Positions 49,265-58,953 are shown, numbered from the stretch's first letter. The stretch: DNA of 64,000 nucleotides from Methylomarinovum tepidoasis (GCF_030294985.1 NZ_AP024718.1:2185001-2249000); one strand, 5' to 3'. Numbers and translations: made by a program. Notes: a model not told the origin generated them from the letters alone.

Positions 49265-50412
49265 GCCTGCCCCACGTCGGTATCGTCTCTCCGGAATTCC
49301 CTCCGGACATCGGCGGGGTGGAAAACTACGCCCTGGGTTATATCCGCGCGCTTGCCGGGATGGGCCATCCGGTCACCGTGTTCACCCGCCGCCACCCCCA
49401 GGGGGAAATCGAGCTTTCCGGCGTCGCCGTCCGGCCGGTGCTGAAACTGCGCCGGGTGCTGGACCGGAAGCTCCTGGAAACGCCGGGGATCGACGCCTGG
49501 CACGCCATGAACGCCGCCTATGCCTGGATCGCCGAAGAGACTGAAAAGCCGGTGGTAGTTTCGGTCCACGGCAACGACTTCCTCCGCGCCTATTACCCAG
49601 TTACCGCCCCGGCCCTGTACCGCTTCGGCCCTCTCTGGCGCCTTGAAGGCAAACTGCGTCGTCTGGAACGGGTCTGGCGCGGTCATACCACCCGGATGCT
49701 CCGCCGATGGCTGCCGCAGGCGACCGCCATCTTCACCAACAGCCGCTATACCGAGCGTGTGCTGCTGGAGAAGATTCCATCCTGCCGTGGCAAAACGGTT
49801 GCGGCGATGGTGGGAGTCGATCCATTCTTCCTGGCCCCGCCTCTTGTGGAGGACGGCGATACGAAAATTCCCCGATTGATCAGCATTACCCGCCTGTCAG
49901 AGCCGCGCAAGAACATCCATCTGGTCCTCGAGGCATTGGCCCGGTTGCGTGACCGGCACCAGTTTCACTACACCGTGGTCGGCGACGGCAGCCAGCGTCC
50001 CCGCCTGGAAAAGAGGGTCAAAGCGCTGGGACTGACCGGACGGGTGACCTTCACCGGCAGCCTGCCCCGCGAATCACTGCGGGAGCAGCTACGGCGCGCT
50101 CATCTGTTCATCCTCACCGCATCGGTCCTGCCCCACAGTCACGAAGGTTTCGGCCTGGTCTATCTGGAGGCGGCCGCCTGCGGGGTGCCGTCTCTGGCCG
50201 CCCACTTGGCCGGGGCCACCGAGGCGGTGGCGGAAGGAGAGAGCGGCTTTTTCGTCGAAAAGCCGGAAACGGAGGCGATCGCCTCCGCCCTCGGCGCTTT
50301 CCTGGAGGGGAAAATCCGCTTCTCCCGCCAGCGCTGCCGGGAATTCGCCAGGCGCTTTAGCTGGGAGCAGGTTGTGGAAAAGGCACAACCGTTCTATGCT
50401 GAAAAACGATGA
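49261..50412 (+). CDS. GT4-family glycosyltransferase
   Basis: 383 residues, GT-B fold. N-terminal VSPEFPPDIGGVENYALGYI (acceptor side), VVSVHGNDFLRAY, and the C-terminal donor site ILTASVLPHSHEGFGLVYLE followed by AAACGVPSLAAHLAGATEAV, which contains the EX7E-type motif. GTG start overlapping the previous stop (GTGA). Donor and acceptor unknown. Confidence 0.93.
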   Translation: MSLPHVGIVSPEFPPDIGGVENYALGYIRALAGMGHPVTVFTRRHPQGEIELSGVAVRPVLKLRRVLDRKLLETPGIDAWHAMNAAYAWIAEETEKPVVVSVHGNDFLRAYYPVTAPALYRFGPLWRLEGKLRRLERVWRGHTTRMLRRWLPQATAIFTNSRYTERVLLEKIPSCRGKTVAAMVGVDPFFLAPPLVEDGDTKIPRLISITRLSEPRKNIHLVLEALARLRDRHQFHYTVVGDGSQRPRLEKRVKALGLTGRVTFTGSLPRESLREQLRRAHLFILTASVLPHSHEGFGLVYLEAAACGVPSLAAHLAGATEAVAEGESGFFVEKPETEAIASALGAFLEGKIRFSRQRCREFARRFSWEQVVEKAQPFYAEKR

Positions 50413-51356
50413 ACAAGCACCAAGCCCCAGAAATCTCTGTCATCATGCCCTGCTTTAACGCCGCCGCCTACCTGGCGGAGGCCATCGGCAGTGTGCGCAA
50501 CCAAACGTTCCAGGACTGGGAGCTGATCGTTGTCGATGACGGTTCCAGCGACGCCAGCGCAGAAATCGTCACCCGGACGGCCCAAGAAGACGGGCGGATC
50601 CGGCTGCTGTGTCAGGAGAACCAGGGCCCCTACCCGGCCCGCAACCTCGGCCTGCGCCACGCCCGGGGGGAATACGTCGCCTTTCTCGATGCCGACGACT
50701 GGTGGGATCCAACGTTTCTGGAGAAGATGCATCGCGCCGTCGGGGAAACCGACGACGACCTGGCCTACTGCGGCTGGCAGAACGTGGTCGAGGACGGCGA
50801 CGACCGCCCTCCCTACGTTCCTCCCGATTATCTGCAGGAAGACCTGTTCGCCCGCCTGCTCAGGAGCTGTCCCTGGCCGATCCATGCCGCCCTCACCCAC
50901 CGCAAGGTGCTGGAAACTGTCGGCGGTTTTTCCACCCGGTGTTTCAGCAGCATGGACTACGATCTGTGGCTCAGGATCGCCGCCCATACTCGAAAGTGGG
51001 CGCGCGTGCCGGAAGTCCTGGCCTACTACCGCTGGCACGACAAGGGACAGATCTCGGCGGTCAAGTGGCGCCAGGTACTGGAGGCCTGGCGGGTGCGGCG
51101 TGATTTCATCGCCGCCCATCCCGATCTGGTGGCCCATCTGTCCCGGCCCCAGGTGCGCCAGCTGATCGACGGTCCTATACGGGAGCAGGCTTACCAGGCC
51201 CTGTGGCAACGGGATTTGACCTCAGCCCAAAAATTGTTCCGCGCAGCCCTGCGCTATCGGGCCTGGCAATGGCAGGATCTCAAATATCTGCTTCCCAGCC
51301 TGCTGCCAGCGCTTCTGTTCGAAAATCTGATCCACAGACGGGATTCTGCAGCATGA
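50409..51356 (+). CDS. GT2-family glycosyltransferase
   Basis: 315 residues, GT-A fold. ISVIMPCFNAAAYLAEAIGS, LIVVDDGSSDASAEIV and the DxD-type YVAFLDADDWWDP; C-terminal MDYDLWLRIAAHTRKW and YYRWHDKGQIS. ATGA overlap with its neighbours on both sides. No membrane helices are obvious apart from a weakly hydrophobic C-terminus. Confidence 0.93.
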   Translation: MNKHQAPEISVIMPCFNAAAYLAEAIGSVRNQTFQDWELIVVDDGSSDASAEIVTRTAQEDGRIRLLCQENQGPYPARNLGLRHARGEYVAFLDADDWWDPTFLEKMHRAVGETDDDLAYCGWQNVVEDGDDRPPYVPPDYLQEDLFARLLRSCPWPIHAALTHRKVLETVGGFSTRCFSSMDYDLWLRIAAHTRKWARVPEVLAYYRWHDKGQISAVKWRQVLEAWRVRRDFIAAHPDLVAHLSRPQVRQLIDGPIREQAYQALWQRDLTSAQKLFRAALRYRAWQWQDLKYLLPSLLPALLFENLIHRRDSAA

Positions 51357-52120
51357 AGCGCTTTCTGATCCTCATGTACCACATGATCCGGGAGCCGGAA
51401 GACCGGAACGAAGCCCGCTATGCCTGCCCGCCGGCACGATTTCGCAGTCACCTGGAGGCACTACGCCGCTGGGGCTGGCAGCCGGTCTCCCTGGCCCAAA
51501 TCCGGGATCATATGTATGAAGGGGCAGCACTGCCGGACAAGGCGGTGGCCATCACCCTGGACGACGGTTTCGAGGACAATTATCGGAACGCCTTCCCGAT
51601 TTTTCAGGAGTTGGACATCCCCGCCACCATCTTTCTGGCCACCGGCCATCTGGGTAGGACCAACGCCTGGATGCGGGACTGGCCCCAGCACCCCATGCTG
51701 ACCTGGGAACAGATCGGGGAAATGCACCGCCACGGTATGGCTTTCGGCGGCCACACCGTCAGCCACTGTCACCTGGACCAGGTGCCGGAAACCCGAGCCC
51801 GGGAGGAAATCAGTGCCTGCAAGAAAACCATCGAGGACCGGCTGGGCACGGACTGCGACCTTTTCGCCTATCCTTACGGCCATTTCAACGCCACCACGGT
51901 GGACTTCGTCCGCAGGGCCGGCTATCGGCTGGCCTGTTCTACCCGTTCGGGCTTCAATCACCGGGACCGTGACCCCTTCATTCTCCACCGCATCGAGGTG
52001 CGGGGCGACGATCCTTTGTGGAAGCTGAAACAGAAGCTCACTTTCGGCACCAACGAGTCCGGCCTGACCCTGCCACTGCGCTACTACGCCGGGCGCCTGT
52101 CCGCACGCTTGCGAGCCTGA
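51353..52120 (+). CDS. Polysaccharide deacetylase (NodB/CE4 family)
   Basis: 255 residues. Metal and catalytic motifs: VAITLDDGFEDNYRNAFP (motif 1, Asp-Asp), FGGHTVSHCHLDQ (motif 2, H-x3-H) and CDLFAYPYGHFN (motif 3). Would remove N-acetyl groups from a glycan or precursor. No signal peptide; a cytoplasmic or exosortase-locus-type deacetylase is likely. The start ATG overlaps the previous stop (ATGA); the longer frame upstream is a shadow. Confidence 0.93.
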   Translation: MKRFLILMYHMIREPEDRNEARYACPPARFRSHLEALRRWGWQPVSLAQIRDHMYEGAALPDKAVAITLDDGFEDNYRNAFPIFQELDIPATIFLATGHLGRTNAWMRDWPQHPMLTWEQIGEMHRHGMAFGGHTVSHCHLDQVPETRAREEISACKKTIEDRLGTDCDLFAYPYGHFNATTVDFVRRAGYRLACSTRSGFNHRDRDPFILHRIEVRGDDPLWKLKQKLTFGTNESGLTLPLRYYAGRLSARLRA

Positions 52121-52123
52121 ACC

Positions 52124-53062
52124 ATGGATCTTTCCGTCATCATCTGTACCTACAACCGCTGTCACAATCTCGCCGAGTGCTTCCGGCATCTGGAAGCACA
52201 ACAGCTTGACGGCGGGCTGGGCTGGGAGGTGCTACTGGTGGATAACAACTCCACCGACGCCACCCGGGATTACGTCCGTGATTTCGCCCGCAACACGCCA
52301 TTGAATCTGCGCTATACCTTCTGCGGGGAGCAGGGACTGTCCCATGCCCGCAACCATGGCATTGCCGAGGCGCGGGGACACCGGCTGGTCTTCATCGACG
52401 ATGATATCCGGGTCACTCCGGGCTGGCTCCAGGCCATCCATGAAACTTTCGAGGAACACAACTGTGACGCGGTGGGTGGACGGATTCACCTGGAAATTCC
52501 CCTGGAACAGTTGCCCAAGTGGATCCGGCCGGACATGTACGGTTTTCTGGGTTATCAGGATTTCGGCGACCACCCCTACCGGCTCGACGGTTTCCGCGAA
52601 TTTCCCTTTGGCGGCAACATGGCCATTCACCGGCGGGTGTTTGACAGGATCGGCCTGTTCGACACCGGCATGGGGCGCAAGGGGGCTGGAACCCGCAAGG
52701 AGGAACTGTTCAAGGGCGAGGAAACCGACTTCTTCCACCGCCTGGCGGAAAACGGCGGCGTCATCTGGTACCAGCCCAGGGCGCTAGTCCGCCACAAGGT
52801 GCTGCCCCACCAGCTCCGGCGGCGCTTTTTCCTGACTCTGCATCACAATGCCGGGATTCTCAAGGCCAAGCAGGACAACCAAATTCACCCCCACCGGATT
52901 CTTGGTGTACCGAGATTCCTGTTCTGGCTACAATTGAAAGCAGTGGGGAAATACCTATGTCAGGTCATGATGAAGGGGCCTGATACCGCCTTCCGCCAAC
53001 TTATGAATGTGGTCTATTTCCTTGGCATGATCGAAGGATATCATTGGAACAGGCACTCATAA
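52124..53062 (+). CDS. GT2-family glycosyltransferase with DDD motif
   Basis: 312 residues. SVIICTYNRCHNLAECFRHL, LLVDNNSTDATRDYV and RLVFIDDDIRVTPGWLQAI mark a GT-A fold. FGGNMAIHRRVFDRIGLFD and KGEETDFFHRLAENGGVIWY form the acceptor end. Same strand, three bases after the deacetylase. Shares its TAA with the ATG of the next gene (TAATG). Confidence 0.93.
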   Translation: MDLSVIICTYNRCHNLAECFRHLEAQQLDGGLGWEVLLVDNNSTDATRDYVRDFARNTPLNLRYTFCGEQGLSHARNHGIAEARGHRLVFIDDDIRVTPGWLQAIHETFEEHNCDAVGGRIHLEIPLEQLPKWIRPDMYGFLGYQDFGDHPYRLDGFREFPFGGNMAIHRRVFDRIGLFDTGMGRKGAGTRKEELFKGEETDFFHRLAENGGVIWYQPRALVRHKVLPHQLRRRFFLTLHHNAGILKAKQDNQIHPHRILGVPRFLFWLQLKAVGKYLCQVMMKGPDTAFRQLMNVVYFLGMIEGYHWNRHS

Positions 53063-53655
53063 TGCGACCGCTCCGACACCCGCTTTTCATCGTCACCCTG
53101 GTACTTTTCTCTGCGACCGCATGGGGTGAATACGCCATCAGCGCTTCTGAACTGGCTCTGATGCCAAAGTTCTGCCGCTACCTTTCACCGGGAAATTTCC
53201 AGCCGAATGCCAGGCATCTGGCTATGAAAGGCAGTGCTCCTGGAGAACATGCCCACCATTTCTGCCACGGTCTGAAATACCTGATCCGGGCCCGGCGCGC
53301 GGTCGGCAACAAACAGAAAAAACGTCAGGCGTTGAAGGGCGCCTTGAATGAATTCGGCTATGTGGAAACGCATACCAAAAATCCGCATGGCGTCCTGCTT
53401 CCTTATGTGGCGCTTTACAAAGGGGATGCATTCTTACAACTAGGCCGCAGACCGGAAGCGCTGAGAGAATATCTGAAAGCCATCCGTTTGCGTCCAAAAT
53501 TCCCCCAGGCTTATGCCAAACTGGCCAAGCTTTATCAGGAAATGGGGCAAATCGACAAAGCTGCCAAGGTCCTCCGATACGGCATCCGTAAAACTCATAC
53601 CAAATCGCTCGTCCACCAGCTTCAGCGTCTTAACAAAGACCCCAAAACAAAATGA
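53062..53655 (+). CDS. Exported TPR protein of the exopolysaccharide locus
   Basis: 197 residues. Signal peptide (LFIVTLVLFSATAWG). A region with conserved Cys/His (MPKFCRYLSP; APGEHAHHFCHGLKYLIRAR) is followed by TPR helices (ALYKGDAFLQLGRRPEALRE; AKLAKLYQEMGQIDKAAKVL). This MPxFCR...HHFCHGL arrangement recurs in proteins encoded in such loci; function unknown, possibly a periplasmic adaptor. The ATG after a TAATG junction is used; an upstream TTG would add six residues. Confidence 0.85.
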   Translation: MRPLRHPLFIVTLVLFSATAWGEYAISASELALMPKFCRYLSPGNFQPNARHLAMKGSAPGEHAHHFCHGLKYLIRARRAVGNKQKKRQALKGALNEFGYVETHTKNPHGVLLPYVALYKGDAFLQLGRRPEALREYLKAIRLRPKFPQAYAKLAKLYQEMGQIDKAAKVLRYGIRKTHTKSLVHQLQRLNKDPKTK

Positions 53656-54593
53656 CCATGCAGCCACCCATTTTCATCGTCGGTGCCCCCCGTTCAGGAA
53701 CCACGCTGTTGCAATACATGTTACGTTCCCATCCGGACATTTCTCTGCCTACCGGAGAATCCCATTTCATCGTGCCCCTACTGAAACATGCGCATGAATA
53801 CGGGGATCTCAGTCAGCTCGAAAACATCCGCCGAGTACTGGCCCGGATGTACCAACAGAGCGCGAATTTTCTGGAAACTGATCTGCATGGCCTAAAATTC
53901 GAGATCGACAAACTCGCCGAAACGTTTCATCAGGAAGGCAGGCACACCATGCCGGCGATCATTTCCGGGTTGTTCGAAAAAAATGCTGCTGGCGAGGGCG
54001 CCTCGATCTGGGGTGATAAAACGCCCTATTATGTGCTTCACATGCCACTGCTGCGGCAACATTTCCCCGGCTGCCGTTTCATCCACCTGATCCGCGACGG
54101 TAGAGACTGCGCGCTGTCCATGTTTCAAAGACGCCATGATTTTGGCGTCTACAACACCTTTTTTGCCGCCAAATACTGGGAAATATATGTGGAAATAGGT
54201 CGTCAAACGGGAAAAGGACTCGGCATCAAAATCTATCATGAAATTCGATATGAAGACTTGTTGGAAAGGCCAGAGGCAACCATGCGTGACCTGTGTGCTT
54301 TTCTGAACGTCCAGTTTCATGATTCCCTAATAAATTTCAAGAAATCCGGTGAAGCGGGGAAAACCCCGTTATTGCAGAAACCCCTGCAACGTGATAATCG
54401 ACAGAAATGGCGCTCACGCATGACGCCACGTCAAATTCTTCTGTTTGAACGCGCGGTAGGTCCCACCCTACAAGATTGCGGCTATCCCCTGACGACGGAT
54501 GCCACTCCTCTTCCCTTGCCTGTCAGGGCCTTCTGGCACCTGCACAACCGCTTGGCCCATCAATACTATCGCCTGCGTGGTGCCACCCGCTGA
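53652..54593 (+). CDS. Sulfotransferase-family protein (plus strand)
   Basis: 313 residues. PAPS-binding 5'-phosphosulfate loop PIFIVGAPRSGTTLLQYMLR at the N-terminus and 3'-phosphate motif IHLIRDGRDCALSMFQRRH in the middle. Uses PAPS to sulfate a hydroxyl or amine, perhaps of the locus glycan. Visibly more AT-rich than the surrounding operons. ATGA overlap with the TPR gene. Confidence 0.9.
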   Translation: MTMQPPIFIVGAPRSGTTLLQYMLRSHPDISLPTGESHFIVPLLKHAHEYGDLSQLENIRRVLARMYQQSANFLETDLHGLKFEIDKLAETFHQEGRHTMPAIISGLFEKNAAGEGASIWGDKTPYYVLHMPLLRQHFPGCRFIHLIRDGRDCALSMFQRRHDFGVYNTFFAAKYWEIYVEIGRQTGKGLGIKIYHEIRYEDLLERPEATMRDLCAFLNVQFHDSLINFKKSGEAGKTPLLQKPLQRDNRQKWRSRMTPRQILLFERAVGPTLQDCGYPLTTDATPLPLPVRAFWHLHNRLAHQYYRLRGATR

Positions 54594-54597
54594 GACG

Positions 54598-55539
54598 ATG
54601 GACAACACACCGTTGACAATCGTCATCTGTACCCATAATCGGGCCAATCTGCTTCAACACACCTTGGTCTCAATCCGGGAGGCTTACCGCCCCCCACATT
54701 GTGATCTCAATGTCCTGGTCATTGCCAACGCTTGCAAGGACCGAACCATCGAACTGTTGAAAACATGGCAAAATGTGGCAGATTTTCCATCACTGCGCTA
54801 TTACGAAGAACCACGTCCAGGAAAATCCCTGGCATTGAACCTGGCGATACGTAAAATTGATCATGGTTGGCTAGCGTTTGTGGACGACGACCATCGCATC
54901 GATCATGATTATCTGACAGCCATCGTCGACGCCATCCATGCTTGGCCAGAGGCGACGATGTTCTGCGGCCGCATCCTACCGGACTGGCGCGGCGATGAAC
55001 CAACCTGGGTTCACGATACCGGCCCCTATCGCGTCTATCCGTTGCCGATTCCCTGCTTCGAGCTGGGCGAGACCCCTTTTTCAGTCACGAAAGACGACCG
55101 CATTCCCGGCGGTGGCAACTTAATCGTCCACCGGGATGTATTTCGGCGGGTTGGCGAGTTTTCCACCCATCTGGGGCCTGAAGGCCACAATCTGCGCGGC
55201 GGGGAAGACAGTGATCTGGTTCTCAGAGCCCTTCACCAGGGAGAAACATTACAGTATGTTCCTTCGATCGTACAGTACCACCATATCGATACCCAACGCC
55301 TGAAACTTCCCTATTTACTGAAAAAAAGTTTTCAGCGCAGCTTCTCCATCACACTGGCCCGGCATCCCCACTCACGCTCTATTCCTCCTTATCTGCTACG
55401 GAAATTACTCCACCACTTGGTGCAACTGACGGTCAGCTTTGATTTCATGAAATTCCGTTTTCACCTGATGCGGATCGCCGGTACCCTGGGGGAAATGACG
55501 GGCATGATCACCGCGTTGAACAGGGCGCCGGAGGCATGA
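54598..55539 (+). CDS. GT2-family glycosyltransferase
   Basis: 313 residues. LTIVICTHNRANLLQHTLVS, VLVIANACKDRT, and GWLAFVDDDHRIDHDYLTAI; acceptor end IPGGGNLIVHRDVFRRVGEF and RGGEDSDLVLRALHQGE. Start at the ATG five bases after the sulfotransferase stop. It is related to, but clearly different from, the gene at 52124. Confidence 0.92.
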   Translation: MDNTPLTIVICTHNRANLLQHTLVSIREAYRPPHCDLNVLVIANACKDRTIELLKTWQNVADFPSLRYYEEPRPGKSLALNLAIRKIDHGWLAFVDDDHRIDHDYLTAIVDAIHAWPEATMFCGRILPDWRGDEPTWVHDTGPYRVYPLPIPCFELGETPFSVTKDDRIPGGGNLIVHRDVFRRVGEFSTHLGPEGHNLRGGEDSDLVLRALHQGETLQYVPSIVQYHHIDTQRLKLPYLLKKSFQRSFSITLARHPHSRSIPPYLLRKLLHHLVQLTVSFDFMKFRFHLMRIAGTLGEMTGMITALNRAPEA

Positions 55540-57653
55540 TCATTTTGAAATCGTCTTTGGCAGTGGCCGCGGCTTTCACACTTGTGCTGTCAGGTCTCTC
55601 CCTACGTTACTACAACCACACCGGGCCTCGGCTGAAGCGTGAAATCTACACACACTTTTTAGGCTTTTCCACCCGGGCGCTCTTGCGCCTGTGTGCCTGG
55701 ACCTTCATCATTTCCTGGGTGCTAGCCATATTGTCCGCTCTCGTCTATGCCTATTGGGCGGCGGTCTGGGATTTACCCTCCACCGCAACGGCTCTGATAC
55801 TAGTGGAAACCGCTGGTATTGGTCTGGTGACGGGAGGACTTTTCAGCTATTACTTGGTACAGTGCCCCCCTTTGGTGACCACCTCCCTGCAGTTTCGTTT
55901 TTCCCGCTTCGATCCCTGGTGGAAATTCCTCCAAACTCATGGTCGGCAAATCCTCATGCTTCTGGGATCGGTAATTGTTCTGTTCTGGGCCGTCAGCTTG
56001 TGGCAGGCCTATTGGAACGCCGGTCCCTGGCGCCAGGGACTGGTTCTGCCGGCCATCCTCTTCTTAGTGGCAGCCTCCCAGTGGCGAAAAAAAACGCTGG
56101 ATCAGACTACCATTGCTACCCCAAGACCAAACCAACCCCCCAATATCATTCTGATTGGCAGTGATACCCTGAGGGCTGACAGACTCGGAGCCTGGGATTA
56201 TGTGAGAAACCTTACTCCCAACCTTGACCGACTGGCGGAAGAGGGAATTCTGCTGACCAACTGTTACACCCCCCTGGCCCGTACTGCCCCCAGCCTGGTT
56301 TCCCTATTGACGGGAACTTGGCCCCATCGTCACGGAATTCGCACCAATTTCCCTTCGGCCGAAAATCTCGACCTACCGGTTCCCAGTCTGGTGGAATGCC
56401 TCAGCCAGGCGGGATACGAAACTCTGGCAATCACGGACTGGGCCGGGGCTGATCTGGGCAAGCTGCACTTCGGTTTCCATCAGGTGGAAACCCCTCCCGA
56501 CCAATGGAACCTGAAATATCTGATCCGCCAGGGGCCTCCCTTGTTGCGCTTGTTTCTCAGCCTGTTCTGTCACAACCGTTTCGGAAAACGGTTTTTACCG
56601 GAAATCTATTATCTGGCTGGCGTCCCCCTCACCCGGCAAACCTTTTCCCGAGCCAAAGAGAAATTGACCGAACTGGCTCATGGCAACCGGCCTTTCTTCC
56701 TGCAGTTGTTCACCGCCACCACCCACGTTCCCTTCGGCTCCGACTATCCCTATTACGACCTGTTCACTCCTTTCGATTACCAGGGGGAGTCCCGTTTCGT
56801 GATGACCAAACTGGCCTCCGCCGAGGAAATTGTGAAGAAGCAGGAATTTGGCCCCGAGGCTTTCGATCTTCCTCAAGTCACCAATTTATATGATGGCTGC
56901 GTGATCCAGTTCGATGATGAAGTAGGCAAGTTGATGGATCATCTGCAGAAAACCGGCCTGGCCGATAATACGATCGTCATCGTCTTTAGCGATCATGGGG
57001 CCGATTTCTTTGAAACTGGTTGCTGGGGGCAGGGAAATACAGTACTCGGCAACGATCCCAGCAGCCGTATTCCGGTAATTATCCACAGTTCCCCGAATAC
57101 GAAACTTCCACAAGGCATTCGCTTGCGGAATTCCACACGCAGCATTGACATTGCTCCAACCCTCCTGGACCTTCTGAACCTGGACATTCCAGCCACAATG
57201 CAGGGGCAGAGTCTACTCCCTTTCATTCTTGGAGAGAAACCACCTCAGGATTTACCCGCCTTTCAGGAAACCGGCTTGTGGCTGGGTAAAGTACCAGGGC
57301 TGCCAGATGACCATCTAGCTTATCCCAAGCTGGTGGAAATCCTCGACATCCCGGATAAAAACAGCGGCATGTTGACTGTAAATAAAAAATACCATCTACA
57401 AATCATCCAGGCCAAGGATCGGGCCGTCCGCATAGGGGATTGGAAATTGATTCGGATCGCCCTGCTCTCCGGCCCGACTTACCGACTGTTTCATCTTGGA
57501 AATGATCCTGATTGTCAAGAAGATCTTGCTGATCGATATCCTGAAATCTTCGACCAGCTCAAATCTTTGTTGGATGCCTGGATAGCGGAAGATCCTTTCA
57601 TGTCTTCTCGCTTTTTCGTCACAAACGAGCAACAACAAGCATCCTATGCGTGA
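55536..57653 (+). CDS. Membrane-anchored sulfatase-like (alkaline phosphatase superfamily) enzyme with Thr at the nucleophile position
   Basis: 705 residues. About five N-terminal membrane helices (between about 5 and 181), then a soluble domain of the alkaline phosphatase superfamily. Metal region NIILIGSDTLRADRLGAW (Asp210) and FSDHGADFFETG near the end. At the place of the sulfatase C-x-P-S-R motif it has T250APSLVSLLTG: Thr instead of Cys/Ser, Leu instead of Arg, so no formylglycine can be made. It therefore resembles Thr-nucleophile phosphatases or phosphotransferases more than classical sulfatases. Overlaps its upstream and downstream neighbours. Confidence 0.87.
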   Translation: MIILKSSLAVAAAFTLVLSGLSLRYYNHTGPRLKREIYTHFLGFSTRALLRLCAWTFIISWVLAILSALVYAYWAAVWDLPSTATALILVETAGIGLVTGGLFSYYLVQCPPLVTTSLQFRFSRFDPWWKFLQTHGRQILMLLGSVIVLFWAVSLWQAYWNAGPWRQGLVLPAILFLVAASQWRKKTLDQTTIATPRPNQPPNIILIGSDTLRADRLGAWDYVRNLTPNLDRLAEEGILLTNCYTPLARTAPSLVSLLTGTWPHRHGIRTNFPSAENLDLPVPSLVECLSQAGYETLAITDWAGADLGKLHFGFHQVETPPDQWNLKYLIRQGPPLLRLFLSLFCHNRFGKRFLPEIYYLAGVPLTRQTFSRAKEKLTELAHGNRPFFLQLFTATTHVPFGSDYPYYDLFTPFDYQGESRFVMTKLASAEEIVKKQEFGPEAFDLPQVTNLYDGCVIQFDDEVGKLMDHLQKTGLADNTIVIVFSDHGADFFETGCWGQGNTVLGNDPSSRIPVIIHSSPNTKLPQGIRLRNSTRSIDIAPTLLDLLNLDIPATMQGQSLLPFILGEKPPQDLPAFQETGLWLGKVPGLPDDHLAYPKLVEILDIPDKNSGMLTVNKKYHLQIIQAKDRAVRIGDWKLIRIALLSGPTYRLFHLGNDPDCQEDLADRYPEIFDQLKSLLDAWIAEDPFMSSRFFVTNEQQQASYA

Positions 57654-58953
57654 TATCGCGGTACTGATATTTCTACTTGCCTGTATTGGCGCTGCACTTT
57701 ACCGGGCTTGGTACGGTGTGCTCGCACTGGCGATTTTCAGCTATATGAACCCCCATGCCTACGCCTGGGGATTTGTACGTAGTTTTCCAGCTTATCAGAC
57801 CTTGTTTTTTACTGTCGTTTTTTCCACATTGATAACAAAAGACCGCCAACCCATACCGAAGGATTGGCGCATCCCTGTCTTTATCCTGCTATGGCTTTAC
57901 TTTATATTTACAACAACTCAGGCTTACCTCCCGGATCTGGCATGGCAAAAACTCTGGTTCGTAACAAAAATATATTTGCCATTTTTTTTTACCCTGGTTC
58001 TGATAAATACTAGAGAAAAGTTGTTGGCACTCATTGCAGCTATTGGCGTCTCCATCGGATTCATTGCAGCAAAAGGCGGCCTGTTCGCCATAGCAACCGG
58101 ATTTTCATATCGAGTCTGGGGACCACCAGGCACACAGTTTGAGGGTAATAACGAACTAGCCATCGCCATCCTCATGGCGATCCCCCTCTTGATTCTTTGG
58201 TACCGGGAGACTGATAACCCTTGGATCAAACGAGGCATCATCGCTGCTATCCCGCTTATGTTCGCCAGCGTCGTTTCCTCTTGGTCTCGGGGAGCTTTTT
58301 TGACAATGGGGGTACTGGCATTACTCGTCATTTGGCATAGCAAGAAGAAATTCCTGGTGGTTCCCATAGTGATCGTCGCTGCTATCGTCGGCGCCCACTT
58401 CCTACCGGACGAGTGGTTTGCCCGCATGGAAACGATCAAAACCTACGAAGAGGACGCTTCCGCCATGAGCCGCATCATCACCTGGCGGGATGGCTGGCAT
58501 CATACTTTGGAGCATCCTTTCACCGGCGCTGGGTTCGAAGGCTGGCGCATTGTGACCTGGCGTGACTGGCACAGCTCCTACGTGGAAATGTTCTCGGAGC
58601 ACGGCTTCATCGCCTTCGGGCTGTGGATGTCTCTCATTCTCGGCACGCTGATCAGCCTGACCCGCCTGCCCAAAAAGGTCAAAAGCGTCCCGGGGATGGA
58701 ATGGGTCGCCAACTATTGCTATATGTTACGAGCTTCCCTGATCGCTTACATGGTGGGGACGGCATTTCTGGGATTGTCCTACTGGGATCTACTGTACCAC
58801 CTGATTTTCATCTCGGTACTGGTCAAAAAGTTTGCCTTGGAAGAATTAGCCCAAAAACAGGCGGCCACGCCAGACAAATCCCGCCATGCCCCCCGCATCC
58901 GCAGTTTCGTCCGTACCCGGCAGGACAAACCCGATGGCCTTCAACCCAGCTGA
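57646..58953 (+). CDS. Exosortase-A-associated O-glycosylation ligase-like membrane protein
   Basis: 435 residues, about ten hydrophobic segments. The N-terminal MRDIAVLIFLLACIGAALYR, then AIFSYMNPHAYAWGFVRSFP, is the signature I know from the putative O-glycosylation ligase of exosortase A loci (Wzy/WaaL-like). The periplasmic loop holds the WSRGAFLTMG and GWHHTLEHPFTGAGFEGW regions. It would transfer or polymerise a glycan outside the inner membrane. The gene is AT-rich for this window. Its last 13 bases overlap the convergent sulfotransferase. Confidence 0.87.
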   Translation: MRDIAVLIFLLACIGAALYRAWYGVLALAIFSYMNPHAYAWGFVRSFPAYQTLFFTVVFSTLITKDRQPIPKDWRIPVFILLWLYFIFTTTQAYLPDLAWQKLWFVTKIYLPFFFTLVLINTREKLLALIAAIGVSIGFIAAKGGLFAIATGFSYRVWGPPGTQFEGNNELAIAILMAIPLLILWYRETDNPWIKRGIIAAIPLMFASVVSSWSRGAFLTMGVLALLVIWHSKKKFLVVPIVIVAAIVGAHFLPDEWFARMETIKTYEEDASAMSRIITWRDGWHHTLEHPFTGAGFEGWRIVTWRDWHSSYVEMFSEHGFIAFGLWMSLILGTLISLTRLPKKVKSVPGMEWVANYCYMLRASLIAYMVGTAFLGLSYWDLLYHLIFISVLVKKFALEELAQKQAATPDKSRHAPRIRSFVRTRQDKPDGLQPS

